Shown piece by piece: positions 1 to 6,978 of a stretch of 64,000 nt of DNA. Numbering within the stretch: position 1 is the stretch's first letter; every line of letters starts with the position of its first letter. This DNA comes from Granulosicoccus sp045106195. Lineage in GTDB: Bacteria; Pseudomonadota; Gammaproteobacteria; Granulosicoccales; Granulosicoccaceae. The translations under genes were made by a program, and so were the position numbers. The notes under the pieces were generated by a model that did no database searches, was not told where the DNA came from, and saw only the letters and a list, made by a program, of their open reading frames with translations. The DNA is taken from contig JBGCEH010000058.1 of the NCBI GenBank assembly GCA_045106195.1, positions 1 through 64,000 on the forward strand. The letters are read 5' to 3'.

Positions 1-21
1 CTCGCATCGTTAAATCCTTTT
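1..21 (-). promoter_or_regulatory. Ribosome binding site and start codon of a gene leaving the window
   Basis: Read on the minus strand this end shows AAAAGGA, seven bases, then ATG (start base at 7) followed by CGA and the window edge. The spacing is right for a Shine-Dalgarno and start codon, so a leftward gene probably begins here with only Met-Arg inside the window. Its product cannot be told. It lies downstream of, and on the same strand as, the tRNA-Phe gene. Confidence 0.45.
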
Positions 22-228
22 GGTTTGTTTGTTGATGTTTCGCAACTACAACATAGCAAATTCAGAAGGATTTTTACGTTCTGGTCGCCGGTTTTCTCTT
101 TTATATCAGTATCCTAGATATTTCTGGATGCACACTAATTAGCAACAACGATCAGGACAGCCAATGTCGGTATAGTTGTCGGTATAAATCGATCTGGTGC
201 GCTAGAAGCCAGTAGGAATGGGGCTTGA

Positions 229-304
229 TGGTGGCCAGGGACAGAATCGAACTGCCGACACGGGGATTTTCAGTCCCCTGCTCTACCGACTGAGCTACCT
301 GGCC
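229..304 (-). tRNA. tRNA-Phe (anticodon GAA)
   Basis: The minus strand reads a full 76-nt cloverleaf with encoded CCA. The acceptor stem is GGCCAGG pairing with CCTGGCC. The D arm is GCTC-AGTCGGTA-GAGC, and the anticodon stem is GGGGA/TCCCC around the loop CTGAAAA, giving anticodon GAA. The T arm contains GTTCGATTC. It decodes UUC and UUU as phenylalanine. A sigma-70 type promoter lies just upstream (330-358). The open reading frame that can be drawn through this gene on the same strand is not coding. Confidence 0.97.
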
Positions 305-329
305 ATCAGGTTTTGCACGCAAGCCCGCT

Positions 330-358
330 ATTAGACCCAATACGCGCGGCTGCGTCAA
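330..358 (-). promoter_or_regulatory. Sigma-70 promoter of tRNA-Phe
   Basis: On the minus strand TTGACG (353-358), a 17-bp spacer and TCTAAT (330-335) match the -35 and -10 consensus at 5 of 6 positions each with ideal spacing. They are followed by the GC-rich stretch AGCGGGC at the discriminator and start region, typical of stable-RNA promoters under stringent control. The predicted start is near 323, about 19 nt before the mature tRNA 5' end. Confidence 0.7.
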
Positions 359-488
359 CCATATACGGTGAATTTAAGCACACCAAATTCACTAACCACG
401 TATTCCGATAATGCGATAGGCCAACAACGAGCCAAAAAAGCCGCTCCGGCATGTTACGTTGACGCCCAATCCCCTTAACGGCTTACCC

Positions 489-1130
489 ATGCTCCAACTC
501 TTCCAACAAGGTCAATACCTGACCTTTGCGCTGCTCATATTTACCATCATCATCTCACTTTCGGTGCATGAATACGCCCACGCAGCCTCAGCCAGACACT
601 TCGGCGACCGGACGGCAGAGCAACAGGGCCGCCTCACCTTAAGCCCTCTGGCGCACATCGACCCCATGGGCCTGCTGATGATTATATTGGTGGGGTTTGG
701 CTGGGCGAAGCCGGTACCCACAAATCCACGTAACTTCAATTCTCAATGGGCCACACCGCTGATTGCCGCTGCCGGGCCCTTTTCAAACCTCGTGTTGGCG
801 TTTCTGGCCGTCAACCTGCACGCTGTTATGATAAGCATGGGCCTTGATTTCGCCGTAAGTCCTGCCGCACAGACGTTTTTCAGTCTGTTCGTACTGATCA
901 ACATCGCACTAATGCTGTTCAATATGATCCCCTTGGGCCCACTGGATGGGCACTACATCCTGCCCTATCTGCTGCCACGCTCCGTCGCTGAGGTCTATGT
1001 GCGACTTAATGCCCGGTACGGCACCTGGGCATTCCTTGGCCTGATCATTTTTAGCTTCGTTGGATTCTCCGTATTCACACCAATGTGGAAGGCTGCCCGG
1101 TGGATCGTGTCGCATTTGCAGATCTTTTAG
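489..1130 (+). CDS. Site-2 protease family (M50) membrane metalloprotease
   Basis: Integral membrane zinc protease of the M50 family that would cut substrates within the membrane. What I see: several hydrophobic helices, the zinc motif HExxH as VHEYAHA in the first helix, a conserved WAKPVP stretch, AAGPFSN, and the third zinc ligand in NMIPLGPLDG near residue 145. This compact architecture, without PDZ domains, is that of the YwhC-like subgroup rather than RseP. ATG at 489 is taken as the start; an in-frame TTG at 459 would add ten residues, and neither has a strong Shine-Dalgarno. Substrate unknown. It stands alone, downstream of and divergent from the tRNA gene. Confidence 0.88.
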   Translation: MLQLFQQGQYLTFALLIFTIIISLSVHEYAHAASARHFGDRTAEQQGRLTLSPLAHIDPMGLLMIILVGFGWAKPVPTNPRNFNSQWATPLIAAAGPFSNLVLAFLAVNLHAVMISMGLDFAVSPAAQTFFSLFVLINIALMLFNMIPLGPLDGHYILPYLLPRSVAEVYVRLNARYGTWAFLGLIIFSFVGFSVFTPMWKAARWIVSHLQIF

Positions 1131-1254
1131 GCTGCTGCAACCGCAGGGAGAACCATTACACACGTTTCGGGTCTGAATGAGATATCAGGTAAATCGCGGG
1201 CGCAGGCCATCCGGCATCTGGGCCCCAATCTCATTCTCACCGGACAGCGCCTTT

Positions 1255-1866
1255 ATGCCTCAAACGCCATCCAAAATCAGCCCATCTCGCCGCCGCTTCC
1301 TCCAACAAACGGCCACAGCCTCAACACTTGTGGCTACCAGCAGCTTCGCAGCGTGCGCCTTAGGCCAGTCAGAACCTCGCCCGAAGCCCGGCATCGAGGG
1401 CCAGAAGGCCCCGGAACTGGAGGTGGATTACTGGATCGACGCCGAAGGCAAGCCCGGTAGCTTTTCCATGGCGGAATCCAAAGGCAAATGGGTGTTCCTG
1501 AAGTGCTTCCAGAACTGGTGCCCTGGCTGCCATAAAAGTGGCTTCCCCACACTTAAGGCATTCAGTGATCGCTTCAACGATCATCCCGATGTCGCCATTG
1601 CAGGTATCCAGACAGTGTTCGAAGGCTACTCCTCAAACACGCAAGATGCGGTTCGCGAACTCCAGCTACGCTATAAATTGCCCATCATTATGGGACATGA
1701 TCCGGGCAACCCCGATACGGAAGAATATTCCAGCACCATGGTCAACTACCGAACAGGCGGCACCCCTTGGCTGATTCTGGTGAATCCGGACGGGGTGGTC
1801 GTGTTTAACCAGTTCCACGTCAACACGGAAGCGCTAATAGAATACGTGGCAGATAAGGTTGCCTGA
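1255..1866 (+). CDS. Tat-exported thioredoxin-like (TlpA/AhpC-TSA fold) protein
   Basis: Predicted periplasmic thiol redox protein of about 203 residues. The N-terminus carries a twin-arginine signal, SRRRFLQQ followed by a hydrophobic, Ala/Ser-rich segment ending near residue 35. The mature part has a thioredoxin fold with the active-site motif WCPGC near residue 85 and the cis-proline loop GGTPW near residue 170. The frame is open upstream to 1177, but the Tat motif fits a start at ATG 1255. Tat export suggests folding or cofactor loading before export, unusual for TlpA-like proteins, which mostly use Sec. Redox partner unknown; no cytochrome maturation or Dsb gene is adjacent. Confidence 0.82.
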   Translation: MPQTPSKISPSRRRFLQQTATASTLVATSSFAACALGQSEPRPKPGIEGQKAPELEVDYWIDAEGKPGSFSMAESKGKWVFLKCFQNWCPGCHKSGFPTLKAFSDRFNDHPDVAIAGIQTVFEGYSSNTQDAVRELQLRYKLPIIMGHDPGNPDTEEYSSTMVNYRTGGTPWLILVNPDGVVVFNQFHVNTEALIEYVADKVA

Positions 1867-1883
1867 ACAAACAGAACAACCCG

Positions 1884-2264
1884 TTACTTACCCATCAAAG
1901 CACCAATAATCGCGGCGATAAGCAGCACAAACGTTGGCACAATTGTCAGCAAGAATCCCATTGCGCGCTTCGATGGGTCCGTTATATAACTCTGGCGATA
2001 TATGAGCCTGCCAACCAGATAGACAATGCCAACTAGGGCAACAAACGTATCCGACCAATACACGTTGGCCAGTAGCAAGGCGGGTAGAAAGCAGATCAAC
2101 TGCTCCATCGTATTCATCTGAACACGAAACACACGCTCGAATTGTTCATTGCCTTGTACGGCTGGCGCCTTGACGCCATGGGCCTCGCGCGCTTTTCCCA
2201 CAAGGAATGAGAATACGATGAATTGCAAGACAGCCAAAGCAGCGACGATGTTAACCAGATCCAT
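1884..2264 (-). CDS. MAPEG family membrane protein
   Basis: Small inner-membrane protein of 126 residues with four hydrophobic helices. The stretch around residues 42-58 (FERVFRVQMNTMEQL) is the conserved MAPEG signature, and VGRLIYRQSY near residue 85 matches the family's second conserved arginine region. MAPEG enzymes bind glutathione and work on lipid or xenobiotic electrophiles; bacterial members are mostly uncharacterised. It is transcribed towards the thioredoxin-like gene with a 17-bp gap between the two stop codons. Length and motifs are complete. Confidence 0.88.
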   Translation of the reverse strand: MDLVNIVAALAVLQFIVFSFLVGKAREAHGVKAPAVQGNEQFERVFRVQMNTMEQLICFLPALLLANVYWSDTFVALVGIVYLVGRLIYRQSYITDPSKRAMGFLLTIVPTFVLLIAAIIGALMGK

Positions 2265-2484
2265 GCGATCTCCTCTATTGATTGAATAGTGTGTACTCGG
2301 TCTTTATAGTGTAACTGCCTGAAATGTGCGATAGGCATTCACTACAACTGTGACCAGAAAAGCACGGGACGTCAAACACGTCAAAATACCCGCTAAGGTC
2401 TGCCAAAAACAGCCGTCCAAAATGCTGAATAATCAGCACCTGGCACGCTGACTTTCGCGGCCCCCATATCAGTAACATATTGAC

Positions 2485-2625
2485 TCATGATATGAGCTCT
2501 GCCCACTTTCCTAACAGATTATGCAGAGTTGTATTGTTTTCCAACACATGTGCAAGCTGCGGTGTTGCAAAACAGACAATGCCTGGTGATATCAACAGAA
2601 AAAATATTTTCAGTTTCCTTATCAT
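2485..2625 (-). CDS. Small ORF, putative secreted 46-residue peptide
   Basis: A 46-codon frame, ATG at 2625 to TGA at 2485, preceded by a good Shine-Dalgarno (AGAGGTGG with seven bases before the ATG). The first 25 residues look like a signal peptide: a basic start MIRKLKIF, a hydrophobic core, then FATPQLA as a possible cleavage region. The remaining 21 or so residues are polar. I do not recognise the family. It follows the truncated cobD gene on the same strand, so it could be a real small gene or the 5' remnant of a longer one cut by the rearrangement that shortened cobD. Confidence 0.4.
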   Translation of the reverse strand: MIRKLKIFFLLISPGIVCFATPQLAHVLENNTTLHNLLGKWAELIS

Positions 2626-2705
2626 ACTCGCCACCTCTTCCGTTAATACTGTGAAATATCATCAACGTGGCCTATATCATCAGCCACTTGCATAAATGAA
2701 ATTTC

Positions 2706-3326
2706 TCAAGTTGGGGTGCGCATGCTACAGAAGACAAACGCAAGGTATCGTTCATTGCGATGTCCAATCATGGAATCAAGCGTGTTGATAGCCTTGTATG
2801 CCGTAATACCCGGCAACCCAAACAACAGCCCCCAGAACAAAGGGGCGAATACACCATCCGATGCATTTTCTGCAAGGCTTTCTATTGCAGCACCAGCGAT
2901 TCCTGTCTCCTCAAGTGTGGACGTATTGCGACCCACAATATGGCTCAGTGCTTCGCAAGCCTTAGTGTCGTCTCCCGCTAACAACGGTAGAGCTACCGCA
3001 TTAACATGCTGATACAAACTGCGAGAGGCGAAAAGACTGGAAGCCACTACCGCTTCATTCAGATAGCCAGCTATGGTGTCGGGTAAAACATAACTGATAA
3101 CACAGGCTACTCCCACACTCACTATAACCACTATCAAGGTCGTTACCGCTCCGGCCATCTGTCTGAGACGATACGTCTTGCCAGCATCGTTCAACAAACG
3201 CTCCATCACGGATATCAAGCTTCCCATCCACACCACTGGGTGTCTGATCCGTACATACAAGCGATCCGGCCAGCCCACCGCTAACTCGATCAACAATGCC
3301 ATTAACATCAGCGAAAGAAACATCAT
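2706..3326 (-). pseudogene. cobD: Truncated cobD/cbiB (adenosylcobinamide-phosphate synthase)
   Basis: The 206 residues match the N-terminal two thirds of CobD/CbiB, the membrane enzyme attaching the aminopropanol arm to adenosylcobyric acid. Diagnostic stretches include HPVVWMG near residue 30, IVGRNTSTL and ESLAENASDGVFAP near residues 130-160, and NTLDSMIGHRNERY near residue 185. Family members run to about 310 residues. Here the match stops right after RNERYLAF and a short unrelated tail leads to a stop. I found no continuation in the other frames downstream. No other cobalamin gene is in the window. Most likely a decaying remnant; function is doubtful. Confidence 0.75.
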
Positions 3327-3538
3327 GAAAACCTGGCCTGCGTCTGCTGAATATCAGCTTCTGATCGACAAATGAGTTTACGACTGAAAACAGGCGAACA
3401 GAAATCGGAAAGCCGTAAGAGCCGGATAGAATAACGCCAAACCCATCAATCGCCCACGCTGAGAAAAAAGGCCGCTATTAGATGCATAAGCAAATAGTCC
3501 ATAATACAAATCAACTGTCCTCAACAAAGCGATCAAAC

Positions 3539-4483
3539 ATGACACAAATAGACTCAGGAGTCATCCTGCATAACTACCCGCAATCTCCCGTCGCTGAGAA
3601 GGTGAGAGTCGCCATCGGCATCAAGGGACTTCAGTGGCACAACGTTGAAATTCCGCGTCTGCCACCAAAACCGATGTTGACTACCCTCACCGGTGGTTAC
3701 CGGCGAACCCCCGTCATGCAGATCGGTGCAGACATCTACTGCGACAGCCAATGCATTATCCGCGAGCTGGAACAACGATTCCCATCACCGTCGTTAGTGC
3801 CTGGTGATCATGGCGGTCTTATGTGGTGTATAAGCCGCTGGACAGATGGAGCACTATTCGATCTGGCGGTAAAAATAGTACTGGGTTCAGCGGGTGACAA
3901 GCTGCCTGCTGATTTTGCCGAAGATCGGGGACGATTGTATCTGGGTGAAAACTGGACAGAAGGTTTGAAGCAGGCTAACGCCGACCTGCCGCATTTGGTA
4001 TCCCAGCTTCGCGCACCGCTCAGCTGGCTTGATCAGCAACTCAGCGACGGACGAACGTATCTAACGGGACCAAAGCCTGCAGCGGTAGACGCACAGATGT
4101 ATCACGTTGCGTGGTTCGTTCAGGGGCGATGGGAAGGAGGACCTGCGATGGTCGCACAATTTCCGTACGTGCACCGATGGATGGATAGTGTCAACGCTAT
4201 CGGTCATGGCACTCAATTGGAGATGACGCCTGAAGCTGCGATAAGCGCAGCGACATTGCACCAGCCAGCCGCGACAGCAGGTGTTGCTGCAAATGAGCCG
4301 CAGGGCTTGCGGGTAGGGCAACGCGTTGCTGTGTCGCCTGATGTCAACGGTGGGGAGCAGGCAGTCGAAGGTACGGTGCGAGTGGCCAATGCGGATACTG
4401 TTGCCATAGATAGAGTGTCTGATACCGCGGGGGACGTGTGTGTGCATTTTCCGCGGGCGGGGTTTAAGGTTGATGTTCTTTGA
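3539..4483 (+). CDS. Glutathione S-transferase-like protein with C-terminal extension
   Basis: About 314 residues from ATG 3539; the frame is open to 3482 but the GST fold starts right after this Met. The N-terminal thioredoxin-like domain (residues 8-80) contains SPVAEKVRVA and the glutathione-binding turn as RRTPVMQ...DSQCIIREL. An all-helical GST_C-like domain follows (about 90-230). The last 60 residues (GLRVGQRVAVSPD onward) form a beta-rich, SH3-like extension that ordinary GSTs lack. Substrate unknown. Monocistronic by context: REP-like sequence follows and convergent yaeQ lies beyond it. Confidence 0.8.
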   Translation: MTQIDSGVILHNYPQSPVAEKVRVAIGIKGLQWHNVEIPRLPPKPMLTTLTGGYRRTPVMQIGADIYCDSQCIIRELEQRFPSPSLVPGDHGGLMWCISRWTDGALFDLAVKIVLGSAGDKLPADFAEDRGRLYLGENWTEGLKQANADLPHLVSQLRAPLSWLDQQLSDGRTYLTGPKPAAVDAQMYHVAWFVQGRWEGGPAMVAQFPYVHRWMDSVNAIGHGTQLEMTPEAAISAATLHQPAATAGVAANEPQGLRVGQRVAVSPDVNGGEQAVEGTVRVANADTVAIDRVSDTAGDVCVHFPRAGFKVDVL

Positions 4484-4549
4484 AACTGTGAATGGCTGGG
4501 CAGGGGCCTGGCGGTTAAGCACGTGAGGGTTACGCTGCGGCATGAGAAG

Positions 4550-4569
4550 ATTCCCGCCTGCGCGGGAAT
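4550..4569. repeat. REP-like palindromic repeat, copy 1
   Basis: Perfect 8-bp stem ATTCCCGC / GCGGGAAT with the loop CTGC, followed by GACGTTCTATTTT. It belongs to the dispersed ATTCCCGC...GCGGGAAT class common between convergent genes in proteobacteria. It sits between the stops of the GST-like gene and yaeQ and may act as a bidirectional terminator. The flanking words ATGACGTTCTATTT recur about 50 bases downstream, a short local duplication. Confidence 0.7.
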
Positions 4570-4670
4570 GACGTTCTATTTTGTATGGCGACGATAACCA
4601 CTCTATTTCAAGTCGCAGAAATGACGTTCTATTTCACATCCAGGGAGTGAATAATCGCAAAGCTCAACAC

Positions 4671-5198
4671 CTACTCCAGCGCGGTAACCGACACGGATAC
4701 ACTGTTGCTCGTGTCACTCAAATGTATCGCACCATCATCTATCAGGCAATGCAGTTGCATGTTGCGATCAACCAGGCTCTCAGCGCCCTCTGCTACAATA
4801 TGAAACACGGACAGATTGTCATGCCGTGACAGTTTCTGTCGATACTGATCCCACCAAACCTTGGCCTTCCTATCCTGATAGGTATACACGCGTACTTGCC
4901 TGGCACGGCCACAGGCTTTACGAATCCGCTTCTCGTCAACTTGCCCGAAGTCCACCCATAACTCAATCTCATCTGACAGGGTTTTACACCACAGCTCTGG
5001 CTCATCGTCCGCGCCAAGACCTTTGGTAAACACCAACTGTTCATGAGCATTCAGGGAAAATGCAATCAACCTCACCATCAGCCGAAACGGCGTCTCTGAC
5101 GGATGCATGGCCACAGTAAGTTCGTGATCCTGATAGTACTGACGATCAATATCGGCAACACTAAGCGTCACTTTGTGAATAGTTGCACTGATGGCCAT
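4671..5198 (-). CDS. yaeQ: YaeQ family protein
   Basis: 175 residues from ATG 5198, giving the canonical N-terminus MAISATIHKVTLSVADIDR; the open frame continues upstream to 5414 but that part is not homologous. Conserved YaeQ features are visible: HPSETPFRLMVRLIAF near residue 45, DEPELWCKTLSDEIELWVDFG near 80, and the RKACGRARQVRVYTY stretch near 110. The family adopts a PD-(D/E)xK nuclease-like fold; its cellular role is not settled, although early work linked it to RfaH suppression. Length is near the usual 180. It lies downstream of the HAD phosphatase gene on the same strand with an 88-bp gap. Confidence 0.93.
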   Translation of the reverse strand: MAISATIHKVTLSVADIDRQYYQDHELTVAMHPSETPFRLMVRLIAFSLNAHEQLVFTKGLGADDEPELWCKTLSDEIELWVDFGQVDEKRIRKACGRARQVRVYTYQDRKAKVWWDQYRQKLSRHDNLSVFHIVAEGAESLVDRNMQLHCLIDDGAIHLSDTSNSVSVSVTALE

Positions 5199-5286
5199 GT
5201 CGTGTTGTCGCCCAGAAAGCAAACGCGCAAAGCAATCGCGCCGGAACGCCAGTCTACCGGAAAGAGTATCGGGCAAAAGTCCTGAT

Positions 5287-5943
5287 TCACACAGACAGGG
5301 AATCAATATAGACAACGACCTCGTCCAGACTACCGAGCACCTGATGACCGAGCTTGAGAAGCTCCTCATCCGGCGATGCCATGTCGGGTATCTGTATGGC
5401 ATGCATACCGGCACCTACGGCCGCCTTGATGCCATTGGCAGAGTCCTCAAGCGCTATACAGTAAGCCGGCTGAACGGCCAGGGATTCCGCAGCCATCAGA
5501 TAGATATCCGGAGCGGGTTTACCGTTGTCTACCTGATCACCCCCCGTCAGCGTCTTGAAACGATGCAATACACCGGCTCTCTCAAGCTTGATGAGGGCCT
5601 TGTCGGTGTCGGTCGATGTAGCAACCGCCATGGGAATACCTCGATCATCCAGATAATCGAGCAAGCACTCAACGCCTGTCATCAGCGGCACACCCTTTGA
5701 GGTCAATGCCCCATACCGTTCATCCCATTGCCGTAGAAATTTCACTTGATCAATACCGGAATCCAGTCGTTGTGCAAGAACAGACTCGGTGGTAGCCCGG
5801 TTGGTACCCAGCAACTGCATGTACAGATCAAACTGATCCCCCATAGCGTGATGGTCACACATTTCCTGGAATGCCTGTAAAGCGAGACGCTCGCTATTGA
5901 TAAGCAAACCATCCATGTCGAAAATGACTGCGTGCAATTTCAT
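5287..5943 (-). CDS. HAD-superfamily phosphatase, beta-phosphoglucomutase-like (subfamily IA)
   Basis: Cytoplasmic haloacid-dehalogenase-type hydrolase of 218 residues. Motif I is FDMDGLL (nucleophile Asp at residue 9, acid/base Asp at 11), motif II is the ATSTD segment near residue 112, motif III is GKPAPD near 146, and motif IV is LEDSANGIKAA near 167. The cap is the alpha-helical C1 type inserted after motif I. This is the pattern of sugar-phosphate phosphatases and beta-phosphoglucomutases; the substrate cannot be read from sequence. ATG 5943 places motif I at the usual distance from the N-terminus. Probably transcribed together with yaeQ. Confidence 0.9.
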   Translation of the reverse strand: MKLHAVIFDMDGLLINSERLALQAFQEMCDHHAMGDQFDLYMQLLGTNRATTESVLAQRLDSGIDQVKFLRQWDERYGALTSKGVPLMTGVECLLDYLDDRGIPMAVATSTDTDKALIKLERAGVLHRFKTLTGGDQVDNGKPAPDIYLMAAESLAVQPAYCIALEDSANGIKAAVGAGMHAIQIPDMASPDEELLKLGHQVLGSLDEVVVYIDSLSV

Positions 5944-6020
5944 GAACCATCCCGATAAGTGCAGGTACGCGATACGGTACGTATCTACCCGCCGACTTTG
6001 TACTATAGACATTCACAAGT

Positions 6021-6776
6021 ATGATGCACAACGTCAATTCAAAACATAAGGCTCTATGCTCCGTGACTAACCATCCCACCAGCCAGCACATCAGTTACGA
6101 TGCAGCTACCTCAGTATCCGATGCCATTAATACCCGCAGGTCACTCCGGGCATTTCTGCCCACACCTGTGCCGCAGCAAGTCATCACACGCATGCTCGAG
6201 ACGGCAGCCCGGGCGCCCAGCGGGACCAATACACAACCGTGGAGGACATACGTCGTCACTGGTGCAACACGCAACTCCCTGTGTTCAACGGTCTGCAAAG
6301 CCTTTGATGACCCGCAAGTAAACGGTGAGTCACAAGTGAGCTATTACCCGAAGCGATGGTTTGAACCCTACCTCGGACGACGCCGGCAAGTCGGTTGGGC
6401 CTTGTACGGACTGCTGGGCATCAGCAAGGGCGAACGTGAAAAGACACACGCTCAGCATCGCCGCAACTACAGCTTTTTTGATGCCCCCGTTGGCCTGATT
6501 TTCACCGTCCACAAAGACCTGTCCACCGGCAGCTGGCTGGACTATGGCATGTTCATGCAAAACCTGATGTTACTAGCCCGCGAGCAGGGGTTACACACCT
6601 GCCCTCAAGCTGCATGGGCAGACTATCACACAGCGTTGAGATCGGTTTTGCCTCTAACTGACAATGAGGTTGTGGTCAGCGGTATGGCACTCGGTTTCGC
6701 AGATCCGTCGCCTATTGAAAACACGCTGGTTACCGAGCGTGTGGATAGCAGTGAAAATATCGTGTTTGTCGAGTGA
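6021..6776 (+). CDS. Nitroreductase family protein (FMN-dependent)
   Basis: 251 residues in the nitroreductase/NADH oxidase fold. The FMN phosphate-binding stretch INTRRSLRAF lies near residue 37 and ARAPSGTNTQPWR near 63, both typical. The C-terminal flavin-contacting region is GMALGFADPSPIEN near 222, followed by the ER turn. The C-terminal half (GLHTCPQAAWADYH) matches the group annotated as NADPH-dependent nitro/quinone reductases. It is divergent from the HAD gene, 77 bp apart. A second ATG at 6024 is equally possible as the start. Physiological substrate unknown. Confidence 0.88.
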   Translation: MMHNVNSKHKALCSVTNHPTSQHISYDAATSVSDAINTRRSLRAFLPTPVPQQVITRMLETAARAPSGTNTQPWRTYVVTGATRNSLCSTVCKAFDDPQVNGESQVSYYPKRWFEPYLGRRRQVGWALYGLLGISKGEREKTHAQHRRNYSFFDAPVGLIFTVHKDLSTGSWLDYGMFMQNLMLLAREQGLHTCPQAAWADYHTALRSVLPLTDNEVVVSGMALGFADPSPIENTLVTERVDSSENIVFVE

Positions 6777-6978
6777 GTGCACATCGCCGTGTCGCACCTA
6801 AGGTTCAGCGACCCAACGCTGCTATGCCTGTCAAAGGACTGAAGGCGAACGGTTCGCCCACATGACACTCAATAACGCGAGCTGGAGCACAAAATCAACC
6901 CGGAGACAACCGATGTCGATGTAGTGTCCTTAACGCCTGCCACTACATACTGTATCCATCGTAAAACGCATAGCGGCT

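Noticed and set aside
152..358. 68-codon frame on the minus strand
   Set aside because: It runs straight through the tRNA-Phe gene and its promoter.
4779..5198. Upstream extension of yaeQ to 5414
   Set aside because: The extra residues overlap the HAD phosphatase gene and do not resemble YaeQ, whose N-terminus fits ATG 5198 exactly.
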